From Sphaerisporangium sp. (lineage in GTDB: Bacteria > Actinomycetota > Actinomycetes > Streptosporangiales > Streptosporangiaceae), in the NCBI GenBank assembly GCA_025964675.1, contig JAOPYI010000158.1:26168-90167 (forward strand): a DNA stretch of 64,000 nucleotides. The letters are read 5' to 3'. Below are positions 1 to 8,368 of this stretch, in pieces (position 1 is the stretch's first letter; each line of letters starts with the position of its first letter). The position numbers were made by a program, and so were the translations under genes. Below the pieces are notes generated by a model that was not told the origin of the DNA, did no database searches, and saw only the letters and a program-made list of their open reading frames with translations.

Positions 1-744
1 CTGGTCCTGACCTCGATCAAGCCGAGGGACGCGTGGCAGTCCACCACGGTGGAGTTGTTCAACAGCCCGAGCCTCGACAACTACGCCCAGGTGCTCGGCC
101 AGACGGCGTTCCCCCGCTGGCTGTTCAACTCGCTGCTCGTCGCCGCCATGACGACCGTGCTGGGCGTGGTGCTGTCGGCGACCACCGGCTACGCGGTCAG
201 CCGCTTCCGGTTCCCGGGCTTCCGGTCGATCATGTGGATGCTGCTGGTCACGCAGATGTTCCCGGTGGCGATCCTGATCGTGCCGATCTACAACCTCATG
301 GCCGGGCTCGGGCTGATCAACCAGTTCCCGGGCCTCGTCATCGCGTACCTGACGTCGACGATCCCGTTCTGCGCCTGGATGATGAAGGGCTACTTCGACA
401 CGGTCCCCGTGGAGATCGACGAAGCGGGACGGGTCGACGGGCTGAGCCCCTTCGGCACCTTCTGGCGGCTCATTCTGCCGCTGTCCAAGCCGGGGCTCGC
501 CGTCGCGGCGTTCTACTCCTTCATCACCGCCTGGGCGGAGGTGGCGTACGCGACCGCCTTCATGACCGGGGACGACAAGTACACCCTGGCCGTGGGCATC
601 GGGCAGTTCGTCGGCCAGCACAAGGCCGAGTGGGGACTGCTCACCGCGTCCTCGGTGCTGATCGCGGTGCCGGCGGCGCTGGTCTTCCTGCTGGTCCAGC
701 GCAATCTCGTAACCGGCCTGACGGCCGGCGCCACGAAGTCGTAA
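1..744 (+). CDS. ABC sugar transporter permease, MalG-like (5' end outside window)
   Basis: The open frame runs from the first base of the window, so the N-terminus and first membrane helices are missing. It is an inner-membrane permease of a carbohydrate ABC importer (binding-protein-dependent permease family, MalG side). Several hydrophobic helices are visible, and the EAA loop that contacts the ATPase is recognisable at about 419-490 (EIDEAGRVDG ... LPLSKPGL). The following GH13 hydrolase and LacI regulator suggest import of an oligosaccharide that is hydrolysed in the cytoplasm. The substrate cannot be told from this part of the protein. Confidence 0.93.
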   Translation: MVLTSIKPRDAWQSTTVELFNSPSLDNYAQVLGQTAFPRWLFNSLLVAAMTTVLGVVLSATTGYAVSRFRFPGFRSIMWMLLVTQMFPVAILIVPIYNLMAGLGLINQFPGLVIAYLTSTIPFCAWMMKGYFDTVPVEIDEAGRVDGLSPFGTFWRLILPLSKPGLAVAAFYSFITAWAEVAYATAFMTGDDKYTLAVGIGQFVGQHKAEWGLLTASSVLIAVPAALVFLLVQRNLVTGLTAGATKS

Positions 745-793
745 CACCACCGTGGTACCAGATTGTGATATTTCGGAGAATCGGGGGATCCCA

Positions 794-2410
794 ATGACCG
801 ACGTGGTCCGTGAAGCCCGTCCCGTCGAGACCGGCACCCGCTGGTGGCGGGACGCGGTGATCTACCAGGTCTACGTCCGCAGCTTCGCCGACGGCAACGG
901 TGACGGCGTCGGCGACCTGCTCGGGGTCCGCAGCCGGCTCGGCTACCTGGCGGAGCTCGGCGTGGACGCCGTCTGGCTGACGCCCTTCTACACCTCCCCG
1001 ATGGCCGACTTCGGGTACGACGTCGCCGACTACCGGGACGTGGACCCCATCTTCGGCACCCTGGCGGACGCCAAGGCGCTGATCGACGACGCGCACGGGC
1101 ACGGGATGAAGATCATCACCGACGTGGTCCCGAACCACACCTCCGACCGGCACGCCTGGTTCACGGCGGCCGTACAGGCAGGGCCCGGCGCCCCCGAGCG
1201 TCAGCGGTACATCTTCCGCCCGGGCCGGGGCGAGGCAGGGGAGCTGCCTCCCAACGACTGGGAGTCGGTGTTCGGCGGCCCCGCGTGGACGCGGCTGCCC
1301 GACGGCGAGTGGTACCTCCACCTGTTCGCCCCCGAGCAGCCCGATCTGAACTGGGAGAACTCCGAGGTTCACGCGGAGTTCGAGGCGATCCTGCGTTTCT
1401 GGCTCGACCTCGGCGTCGACGGCTTCCGCGTCGACGTGGCCCACGGCATGGTCAAGGCCCAGGGGCTTCCCGACATCGGGTCCACCGGCCAGGTCGAGAT
1501 GCTGGGCACCGCGCTCCTGCCCTACTTCGACCAGGACGGCGTTCACGAGATCCACCGGAACTGGCGGCGCGTCCTCGACTCCTACGACGGCGAGCGGATC
1601 GGCGTCGCCGAGGCCTGGGCGCCGTCGCAGGAGCGCCTCGCCCGCTACGTACGGCCCGACGAGCTGCATCAGGCCTTCAACTTCCACTTCCTGAAGACGC
1701 CCTGGGACGCGGAGATGCTCCGCGGCGTGATCGACGAGTCGCTCGCCACCGTGGGCCCTGTCGGCGCGCCGACGACGTGGGTGCTGTCCAACCACGACGT
1801 CAGGCGGCACGTGACCCGTTACGGCGACGGCGAGCTCGGCCTGCGCCGCGCCCGCGCGGCGGCGCTGCTGATGCTCGCCCTGCCCGGGTCCGCCTACGTC
1901 TACCAGGGCGAGGAGCTCGGCCTGCCCGAGGTGCTCGACCTGCCGGAGGAGGTCTGCCAGGACCCCCAGCGGCTGCGCGCCCCCGAGGACGGCCGCGACG
2001 GGTGCCGCGTGCCGATCCCTTGGGCCCACTCCGAGCCGCCGTTCGGGTTCAGCCCTCCGGGGATCGAGGAGACCTGGCTGCCGGTCCCCCCGGCCTGGGG
2101 CGCGCTCAGCGTGGAGGCCCAGCTCGGCGACCCGGCCTCGACGCTCGCGATGTACCGCGCGGCGCTCAGGCTGCGCCGCGAGCACCCGGCGCTCGGCGAC
2201 GGGTCCCTCACCTGGGAGGAGTCTCCCGCCGGAACCCTGATCTTCGCCCGCGGCGACGGGTTCGCCTGCACGGTCAACGCCTCGGGCGACCCGGTCGAGC
2301 TGCCCCGCCCCGGCGACCTCCTCATCTCGAGCGCGGCCGTGGCGGCGGAGGGCGACGTCGTACGGCTGGCGCCGGATTCCGCAGCGTGGTGGGCACTCGG
2401 TGTTGCGTAA
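794..2410 (+). CDS. GH13 family alpha-glucosidase
   Basis: Cytoplasmic glycoside hydrolase of family 13, 538 aa, no signal peptide. The conserved regions are visible: DVVPNH near residue 110, GFRVDVAH with the nucleophile Asp214, GVAEAW with the acid/base Glu273, and LSNHD with the transition-state Asp335. The opening WWRDAVIYQVYVRSF is typical of oligo-1,6-glucosidase/alpha-glucosidases. I start at ATG 794, preceded by a G-rich Shine-Dalgarno stretch, not at the upstream GTG 752. It lies 50 bp after the permease and probably cleaves the imported oligosaccharide to glucose. Exact linkage specificity is unknown. Confidence 0.93.
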   Translation: MTDVVREARPVETGTRWWRDAVIYQVYVRSFADGNGDGVGDLLGVRSRLGYLAELGVDAVWLTPFYTSPMADFGYDVADYRDVDPIFGTLADAKALIDDAHGHGMKIITDVVPNHTSDRHAWFTAAVQAGPGAPERQRYIFRPGRGEAGELPPNDWESVFGGPAWTRLPDGEWYLHLFAPEQPDLNWENSEVHAEFEAILRFWLDLGVDGFRVDVAHGMVKAQGLPDIGSTGQVEMLGTALLPYFDQDGVHEIHRNWRRVLDSYDGERIGVAEAWAPSQERLARYVRPDELHQAFNFHFLKTPWDAEMLRGVIDESLATVGPVGAPTTWVLSNHDVRRHVTRYGDGELGLRRARAAALLMLALPGSAYVYQGEELGLPEVLDLPEEVCQDPQRLRAPEDGRDGCRVPIPWAHSEPPFGFSPPGIEETWLPVPPAWGALSVEAQLGDPASTLAMYRAALRLRREHPALGDGSLTWEESPAGTLIFARGDGFACTVNASGDPVELPRPGDLLISSAAVAAEGDVVRLAPDSAAWWALGVA

Positions 2411-2420
2411 AGTAGCGGCT

Positions 2421-3446
2421 ATGAACGGTAACGCCCGGCTTTCCGACATCGCGGCCCAGGCGGGCGTCAGCGAGGCGACGGTCAGCCGCGTGCTGAACGG
2501 CAAGTCGGGCGTGTCGTCGAGCACGCGCCAGCTCGTGCTGACCGCTCTCGACCTCATGGGGTATGAGCGCCCGCAGCGGCTCCGCCAGCGCAGCAACGGG
2601 CTGATCGGGCTGGTCACCCCCGAGCTCGACAACCCGATCTTCCCGGCGTTCGCCCAGGCCATCGAGAAGTCGCTGACCCAGCACGGCTACACGCCCGTGC
2701 TGTGCACCCAGAGCCCGGGCGGCGCCCCCGAGGACGAGTTCACCGAGCTGCTGCTGGAGCGCGACGTCAGCGGCATCATCTTCGTCTCCGGCCTGCACGC
2801 CGACACCACCGCCCGGATGGACCGTTACACCAGGCTCACCGACAGGGGTCTGCCGATCGTGCTCGTCGACGGCTACAGCGAGCACATCGAGGCGCCGTTC
2901 ATCTCGCCCGACGACCGGCTCGCGTCGCGCCTGGCGGTGCAGCACCTGGTCGACCTCGGGCACGAGCGCATCGGCCTCGCGCTCGGCCAGCGGCGGTTCG
3001 TGCCGGTCATCCGCAAGATCGAGGGCTTCACACAGGCGATGTCGCAGCTGCTCGGCGTCTCCGGCTGCGACGAGCTGATCCAGCACTCCCTGTTCTCGGT
3101 GGAGGGCGGCCAGGCCGCCGCGTCGGCGCTGATCGAGCGAGGCTGCACCGGCATCGTCTGCGCCAGCGACCTCATGGCGCTCGGCGCGATCAGGGCCGCC
3201 CGCGAGCGGGGCCTGTCGGTGCCCGGCGACGTCTCGGTCGTCGGCTTCGACGACTCGCCGCTGATCGCCTTCACCGACCCGCCGCTCACCACCGTGCGCA
3301 AGCCCATCGGCGCGATGGCCTCGGCGGCGGTCCAGACGCTGCTGGAGGAGATCAACGGGGCCGCTCCCAAGAACATCGAGCTGGTCTTCCAGCCCGAGCT
3401 GGTGGTCCGGGGCTCCACCGGCTCCGGCCCCCTGGTCAACCGCTGA
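2421..3446 (+). CDS. LacI family transcriptional regulator
   Basis: 341 aa. An N-terminal LacI helix-turn-helix (LSDIAAQAGVSEATVSRVLN, residues about 5-25) is followed by a periplasmic-binding-protein-like effector domain, with the family-typical GFDDSPLIAF and PPLTTVRKP near the C-terminus. Start ATG 2421 is chosen; an in-frame GTG at 2400 would overlap the hydrolase stop. Position directly after the permease and GH13 genes suggests it represses the maltose-type uptake operon, although the operator must lie upstream of this window. Confidence 0.92.
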   Translation: MNGNARLSDIAAQAGVSEATVSRVLNGKSGVSSSTRQLVLTALDLMGYERPQRLRQRSNGLIGLVTPELDNPIFPAFAQAIEKSLTQHGYTPVLCTQSPGGAPEDEFTELLLERDVSGIIFVSGLHADTTARMDRYTRLTDRGLPIVLVDGYSEHIEAPFISPDDRLASRLAVQHLVDLGHERIGLALGQRRFVPVIRKIEGFTQAMSQLLGVSGCDELIQHSLFSVEGGQAAASALIERGCTGIVCASDLMALGAIRAARERGLSVPGDVSVVGFDDSPLIAFTDPPLTTVRKPIGAMASAAVQTLLEEINGAAPKNIELVFQPELVVRGSTGSGPLVNR

Positions 3447-3550
3447 CCCCATGGTCCCCGAACTCCCCGCTTCGCCCGACGTGTTCCTGACTTGACGCAC
3501 GTCAGAGGGCAGGAGACCGCCGCACCCAGCAGATGCCGATCGGAGAGACA

Positions 3551-4453
3551 GTGAGCCCAGCTGAAGCCGCGTCGTACGACGTTGTGGTGATCGGGGGTGC
3601 GGGAGTCGACACGACGGTTTACGTGCCGGGGCTGCCGCTGCCGTATGCCGACACCTACGCCGTGCCCCCCGTGGTCGATCGCATCGGCAACACCGGAAGC
3701 GGGGTCGCCTTGGGGTGCCACGCGCTCGGCCTGCGCAGCGAGCTGATCGATCTCATCGGCGACGATCCCCAGGGCGCGTTGATCCGCGCTCACCTGGAGG
3801 CCCGCGGTGTCGACTTCTCGTGGGCCCTCGTGCCCGAGGGCACCCGGCGCAGCGTGCTGCTCGTCGGCCCGGACGGGCGGCGCACCTCGCTCTACGACCC
3901 GCGCTTCGCCCCCGGGCAGCGGCTGCCCCGCGACCTTTACCTCCCCTCGATCCGGCGTGCCAGGCACGTGCACGTCTCGATCACCGACTTCTCCCGCCAC
4001 CTGTACCCGGAGCTGCTGGAGCTGGGGGTGCCGACCTCGACCGACCTGCACGACTGGGACGGTGAGAACGACTACCACACCGACTTCGCCTACTCCTCCG
4101 ACCTGGTCTTCCTGTCGGCCGCCAAGCTTCCGGACCCCGCCTCGGCGATGCGCGGCATCCTCCATCGTGGCCGCGCATCCCTGGTCGTCTGCACGGCCGG
4201 CGCCTCCGGGGCGTACCTCCTCGGCGACCCCGCCGGCGAGGCGCGGCACATCCCCGCCGCCCCGCTGCCCGGTCCCGTCGTCGACAGCAACGGAGCCGGG
4301 GACGCGTTCGTGTCGGGTTTCCTCTACGGCCGCCTGCGCGGCCTGCCGCCGGAGGAGTGCGCGCGCCTCGGCGCCGTCGCAGGCGCCCACGCCTGCACCG
4401 CCGAGGGCACCCACGAGAGCCCGATCGACGAGGAGACCCTGCTCAAGGTCTAG
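3551..4453 (+). CDS. PfkB family carbohydrate kinase
   Basis: About 300 aa ribokinase-fold kinase. The N-terminal VVVIGGAGVDTTVYVPG and the C-terminal signature DSNGAGDAFVSGFLYG (catalytic Asp of GAGD) are clear. Start GTG 3551 is preferred because GGAGAG sits 4 nt upstream; an in-frame ATG at 3533 lacks such a site. It probably phosphorylates a sugar or nucleoside in the cytoplasm; the substrate cannot be assigned. It lies about 100 bp after the LacI gene on the same strand and could share its sugar-use role. Confidence 0.88.
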   Translation: MSPAEAASYDVVVIGGAGVDTTVYVPGLPLPYADTYAVPPVVDRIGNTGSGVALGCHALGLRSELIDLIGDDPQGALIRAHLEARGVDFSWALVPEGTRRSVLLVGPDGRRTSLYDPRFAPGQRLPRDLYLPSIRRARHVHVSITDFSRHLYPELLELGVPTSTDLHDWDGENDYHTDFAYSSDLVFLSAAKLPDPASAMRGILHRGRASLVVCTAGASGAYLLGDPAGEARHIPAAPLPGPVVDSNGAGDAFVSGFLYGRLRGLPPEECARLGAVAGAHACTAEGTHESPIDEETLLKV

Positions 4454-4555
4454 GCCCGCGGAACGGGAGGGGATCATCGGATCTACAATGTAAAGACGAT
4501 TGACTGAAGACGCTGAGAACCGAATTCGGAGCCGGTCGTTCCAGTGTTCGTCGGT

Positions 4556-5215
4556 TCACAGATGGCAGATGATGACCAGGCAGCTTTTGACCGTGACGTC
4601 GTCGATGACGGGCCCCCAGGCGCCGGGGACGGTGCTGTTGAATCGCACGGTCGCCGACAGGCCGGTGGCGACGAAGGTCACCTTCTGCTGGACGTAGCCC
4701 ATGTCGGCGAAGCTCTTTCCGGTGGTGTCGAAGGAGAAGTTCTGGGCCACGTCCCCGCCGATCCAGACCTGGCCCGTCTTCACCGCCGGCGCGGCGGCGG
4801 GATTTCCCGCGAGCCGGTAGCCGATCTCGTACTTGACCAGAGGAAGCGTGCTGAAGGTCTGGGAGACCTCGCCCGGGCCTGAGCCGTTCAGGTCGAGCGA
4901 CTGCGCGCCGTCGGCCGCCTGCCAGAACCCCTGCCCCACCAGGTCGACCGTGCCGCCGCTCACGCTCCAGGCCCCGATGGACCGGCCCTCTGAGAAGGTC
5001 TGGAAGGTGTTCGGCCGTACCACGGGGGTCTCGAAGCTGCCGTTGCTGTGGCCGCTGGTCGCGTCGGCGGGGGCGGCGGTCACCGCGGCGAGCCCGGCCA
5101 GCGCGCCCGCCAGTCCGGCTCCGGCGCGCAGCCGCCGCCACCGGTTGCCGCCTCCGGCTCGGCGAGGGCCCTGCCCGGCCGCGCCACCTTTCCCACGGGC
5201 GCTCGGAACGGTCAT
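4556..5215 (-). CDS. Secreted choice-of-anchor C / DUF642-like protein
   Basis: 219 aa. An Arg-rich N-terminus and a hydrophobic segment ending in APADA (residues about 30-52) form a signal peptide. The mature part begins with NGSFETP and continues with GAWSVSGGTVDLVG, a QSLDLNG turn and a C-terminal GPVIDDVTV, the pattern of the choice-of-anchor C / DUF642 beta-sandwich domain. Such domains resemble carbohydrate-binding modules and occur in extracellular proteins. There is no sorting signal or lipobox. Start ATG at 5215 follows AGGAAGGA. Role unknown. Confidence 0.8.
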   Translation of the reverse strand: MTVPSARGKGGAAGQGPRRAGGGNRWRRLRAGAGLAGALAGLAAVTAAPADATSGHSNGSFETPVVRPNTFQTFSEGRSIGAWSVSGGTVDLVGQGFWQAADGAQSLDLNGSGPGEVSQTFSTLPLVKYEIGYRLAGNPAAAPAVKTGQVWIGGDVAQNFSFDTTGKSFADMGYVQQKVTFVATGLSATVRFNSTVPGAWGPVIDDVTVKSCLVIICHL

Positions 5216-5566
5216 CGTCGTCCTTCCTGCTGTCTGCCGGATATACCAACCGAGCGTTATATCGGCTAACCCTCGGACCGAACCCGTGAATTCATGGCAC
5301 GGGTGGTATCACGAACAGGAAGATTAGCGTTCGCGTGCATGCGCGCCCCCGTGGTGCGCCTTTTGCGGGAGTCAATACTTGGTATCCGCGGAATGCGTTC
5401 ATGGACGATCCAGGCCGTCCTTCCGCAGGGAAGCACCACCTCGAACGCCACGGTCATTCCGGTGAACACCAAGGCTGGACGGCGGCGCAGGACCATGATC
5501 GGATTGCTCCTGCAGCGACCAATGGCGGTACGGCCAGGGGCCGTCGCCGGGAAAGGGGCCTTGACC
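5216..5566. promoter_or_regulatory. Divergent intergenic region (351 bp)
   Basis: No convincing gene. It holds the promoters of the secreted protein (minus) and the SDR gene (plus). On the minus strand a TATAAC box lies near 5256-5261 and a GGTATATCC stretch nearer the start. On the plus strand GAAAGGGG at about 5551-5558 is the ribosome-binding site for ATG 5567. An open frame begins at 5294, but its first 91 codons do not resemble an SDR N-terminus. Confidence 0.5.
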
Positions 5567-6331
5567 ATGGTGCGGCGGTTCGACGACCAGGTCGTCGTGG
5601 TGGCCGGGGCCGGAAGCGGCATCGGCGCCGCCACCGCTCATCGCCTGGCGTCCGAGGGGGCGCGGGTGGTCGTCGGCGACATCGACGCAGGCAAGGCCGA
5701 GAAGGTCGCGGCGCTGATCACCGGCTCGGGCGGGTCGGCGACGCCCGTGCCGTACGACCAGGGCGATGAGGCCTCGATCGGCGCGCTCATCGAGGCCGCC
5801 CTCGTCACCTACGGTGGTGTCGACTGCCTGCACGCCAACGCGGCCGACATGGATGTCGTCGGCGACGACGGCGACGCGGCCGACGTCTCTCTGGAGGTGT
5901 TCCAGCGCACCATCGACGTGGACCTGCGGGGTTACATGCTCCTCACCCGCCATGTCGTGCCGCCCATGCTCGAGCGGGGCAGGGGCTCCATCGTCTACAC
6001 CAGCTCCGGCGCGGCGTTCGCAGGCGAGGCGGAGCGGGTCTGCTACGCGATGGCCAAGGCCGGGGTGAACGCCCTGATGCGCCACGTCGCCTCCAAGTGG
6101 GGCAAGAACGGGATCCGTGCGAACTCGGTGGCCCCCGGTCTCGTCCTGACCAACGGCGTGAGGGAGAGCCTGCCCGAGGCGTTCCGTGAGTCGGTGCTCA
6201 GAAGGCAGCGCAGCCCCAGGCTCGGCGACCCCGGCGATGTGGCCGCGGCCGTCGCCTACCTGCTGTCGGCCGACGCGGAGTGGGTGGTCGGGCAGGTCCT
6301 CAGCGTCGACGGCGGCGTCACCATGCGCTGA
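5567..6331 (+). CDS. SDR family oxidoreductase
   Basis: 254 aa, the usual length of a classical short-chain dehydrogenase/reductase. It shows the cofactor motif GAGSGIG near residue 14, an Asp at the end of beta-2 (VVVGDIDAG, suggesting NAD preference), the catalytic Ser (YTSSGA), Tyr-x3-Lys (YAMAK) and the C-terminal VDGGVTMR. Start ATG 5567 follows GAAAGGGG. It stands alone and is separated by about 340 bp from the N-hydroxylase gene, so membership in the downstream cluster is uncertain. Substrate unknown. Confidence 0.92.
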   Translation: MVRRFDDQVVVVAGAGSGIGAATAHRLASEGARVVVGDIDAGKAEKVAALITGSGGSATPVPYDQGDEASIGALIEAALVTYGGVDCLHANAADMDVVGDDGDAADVSLEVFQRTIDVDLRGYMLLTRHVVPPMLERGRGSIVYTSSGAAFAGEAERVCYAMAKAGVNALMRHVASKWGKNGIRANSVAPGLVLTNGVRESLPEAFRESVLRRQRSPRLGDPGDVAAAVAYLLSADAEWVVGQVLSVDGGVTMR

Positions 6332-6669
6332 ACGGCCCCGCTGGGCCGCCCTCCCTGTCTGCGCCGTTCCCGTATAGCAAGACCCGTCCGCTACCGGCCC
6401 ACCCGTTCGCCGCGTCCCGCGCGGGTGGTGGATAGCGGCGCGAAAGAAACGTGATAGCGCGTCCCGGCAGCCTGAGTGAAGGTCGTGACGGTCGCATGTG
6501 TACAAGACGACACGGCGGTTCGCGAGATCCTCTGCGCCACGGCCTGCTGGATGCGGAGAAGGAATAGCCGTCTCATCCGAGGCTCCCTCGGCGGGCGTGG
6601 TGGCGACGTGACGGCGTCACCGGTCGGCCCTGCCGAACCTGACATGCCGGACAGAATCCGAGGACGCAC
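6332..6669. other. Intergenic region upstream of the biosynthetic cluster (338 bp)
   Basis: No gene that I can support. It should contain the promoter of the N-hydroxylase operon; GAGGA 5-10 nt before ATG 6670 is the ribosome-binding site. A 65-codon open frame at 6476-6673 runs into the next gene and has no homology I recognise. I found no iron-box sequence here, which argues against a classical siderophore regulon. Confidence 0.5.
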
Positions 6670-7983
6670 ATGACACACCGGGATGTGGAACTGCTCGCGG
6701 TAGGGGCCGGGCCGGCCAACCTGGCCCTCGCCGTGGCCATCGAGGAACTCGCGCCGGACGTGGCCACCAACTCGCTGGTGATCGAGCAGGCGGACACCGT
6801 CTCGTGGCAGCCGGGCATGCTGCTTCCAGACGCCCAGAGCCAGGTCTCCTTCCTGAAGGACCTGGTCACCCTGCGCAATCCGCGCAGCAGGTTCTCCTTC
6901 GTCAACTACCTCCACTCGGTCGGCCGGCTCAGCGAGTTCATCAACATGGGGAGCCTGTGGCCCTACCGGGTCGAGATATCCGACTACTTCCAGTGGGTCG
7001 CCGGCTCCCTGAGGAACGTCCGGCTGGAGTACGCGCGGCGGTGCACGGGGATGGAGCCGCTGCGCGACCCCGACGGGACGCTGACCGGGTGGCTCACCCG
7101 GCTGGACGACGGGTCCACCATCGGCAGCCGGTACCTGGTGGTCGGCGCCGGCCGCGACTCCTTCGTCCCCGAGGAGTTCGCCGCCCTGCCGGAGCGGCGG
7201 GTCATCCACAGCACGAGGTACCTGCAGCGGATCGCCGAGCTTCCCAAAGGCCTTCCGTACCGGGTCGCGGTGGTCGGGGGCGCGCAGAGCGCCGCGGAGA
7301 TGTTCGACGCGGTGCAGCGCGACCTGCCGGGATGCCAGCCGAGCATGGTGATGCGGTCGATCGGGCTGAAGACCTACGAGAACAGCAAGTTCACCAACGA
7401 GCTGTACTTCCCCTGCGCCGTGGACGACTTCTTCGCGGCGCGCCCAGAGGCCCGCGACCAGATGCTGCGCGAGATGCACGTCACGAATTACTCGGGCCTC
7501 GCCCCGGAGACGCTGGAAAGGCTGTACAGCCAGCTCTACCTCGACCGGCTGACCGGCAAGGGCCGGCTGCGGATCGTCACGATGAACGATGTGACCGCCG
7601 CACGGGAGGACAGCGACGAGGTGGTGCTCGAGCTGACCGACCGCAGGACGGGCGCGGTGGAGGAGCTCCGATGCGACCTGGTGCTGCTCGGCACCGGGTT
7701 CGTCCGGGCGATGCCGGCGCTGGTCCAGGGGCTCGCCGACGCGCTCGGCCTGGAGCGCGTCGAGGTCACCCGCGACTACCGGTTGCTCGTCGACGGCCCC
7801 GCCACCGCGGCGTGCTACCTGCAGGGCGTCAACGAGGCGACGCACGGCATCGCCGACTCGCTGCTGAGCATGCAGGCCGTCCGCGCCTGGGACATCGCCA
7901 AGGACATCCTCGCCCGCAGGGCCGCGCCGGCCGGCGCGGCGGCGCCCTTCCCGCCGGCGCCCGCACGCGTTCCCGTCAACTGA
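6670..7983 (+). CDS. L-lysine/L-ornithine N-monooxygenase (SidA/IucD/Spb38-like)
   Basis: 437 aa flavin-dependent N-hydroxylating monooxygenase. It has the FAD motif GAGPAN (residues 12-17), the family signature QVSFLKDLVTLRNPRSRFSF, the NADPH-binding VVGGAQSAAE (about 201-210) and a C-terminal LGTGF. It should convert the side-chain amine of lysine or ornithine to the N-hydroxylamine with NADPH and O2. In siderophore pathways this feeds hydroxamates, but no IucA/IucC synthetase or NRPS is present. The next two genes are a cupin and a MetRS-like protein, as in hydrazine-forming pathways, so N6-hydroxylysine for N-N bond formation is the likelier product (inference). Confidence 0.93.
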   Translation: MTHRDVELLAVGAGPANLALAVAIEELAPDVATNSLVIEQADTVSWQPGMLLPDAQSQVSFLKDLVTLRNPRSRFSFVNYLHSVGRLSEFINMGSLWPYRVEISDYFQWVAGSLRNVRLEYARRCTGMEPLRDPDGTLTGWLTRLDDGSTIGSRYLVVGAGRDSFVPEEFAALPERRVIHSTRYLQRIAELPKGLPYRVAVVGGAQSAAEMFDAVQRDLPGCQPSMVMRSIGLKTYENSKFTNELYFPCAVDDFFAARPEARDQMLREMHVTNYSGLAPETLERLYSQLYLDRLTGKGRLRIVTMNDVTAAREDSDEVVLELTDRRTGAVEELRCDLVLLGTGFVRAMPALVQGLADALGLERVEVTRDYRLLVDGPATAACYLQGVNEATHGIADSLLSMQAVRAWDIAKDILARRAAPAGAAAPFPPAPARVPVN

Positions 7984-8002
7984 GCGACCACAAGGAGTAA
8001 TC

Positions 8003-8365
8003 GTGGAGATCCGCAGCCTCGACCGGGACCGGCTCGGCCCCGGCAACAACCACTCCCAGCGGCTGATGCCCTGGGAGGCGCTGAACGCGCCCTTCGAAGG
8101 CGCCTGGTGCGTCATCAAGCCCGGCACGGCGTCGGTGAAGCACGCCCATCACGAGTACGAGATCTTCATCGCGGTCACCGGCGAGGCCACGCTGGAGTCC
8201 GGCGGCGAGCGGACCCGGTTCCGGCCGGGTGATCTGGTCCACTTCCCCCCGCACATCGATCACCAGGTCATCAACGAGGGCCAGGAGGACTTCGAGATGT
8301 ACGCGGTGTGGTGGGACCTGGAGATGAGCGAGAAGTTCACCGGACGCCACCAGAAGGAGGTCTGA
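8003..8365 (+). CDS. Stand-alone cupin, putative hydrazine synthetase subunit
   Basis: 120 aa single-domain cupin, GTG start after AAGGAGT. Metal-binding motif 1 is visible in PGTASVKHAHHEYEIFIAVTGEA (His, His, Glu) and motif 2 in FPPHIDHQVINEG. It sits 19 bp after the N-hydroxylase and 3 bp before the MetRS-like gene. In known hydrazine-forming proteins of the Spb40 type a cupin domain is fused to a MetRS-like domain; the cupin rearranges the aminoacyl hydroxylamine ester to the N-N bonded product. Here the two domains are separate genes. The assignment rests on order and domain identity and is an inference. Confidence 0.85.
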   Translation: MEIRSLDRDRLGPGNNHSQRLMPWEALNAPFEGAWCVIKPGTASVKHAHHEYEIFIAVTGEATLESGGERTRFRPGDLVHFPPHIDHQVINEGQEDFEMYAVWWDLEMSEKFTGRHQKEV

Positions 8366-8368
8366 ACC

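Noticed and set aside
641..2662. 673-codon open frame on the minus strand opposite the GH13 gene
   Set aside because: Shadow of GC-rich coding sequence; composition is Arg/Gly/Val-rich low complexity and the plus strand has a clear GH13 enzyme.
6476..6673. 65-codon ORF upstream of the N-hydroxylase as a precursor peptide
   Set aside because: It overlaps the N-hydroxylase start, has no good ribosome-binding site and an Arg-rich sequence typical of chance frames.
6670..7983. Siderophore cluster centred on the N-hydroxylase
   Set aside because: No NIS synthetase, NRPS, hydroxamate acyltransferase, ferric-siderophore receptor or iron box is present near it; the cupin and MetRS-like genes point to N-N bond formation.
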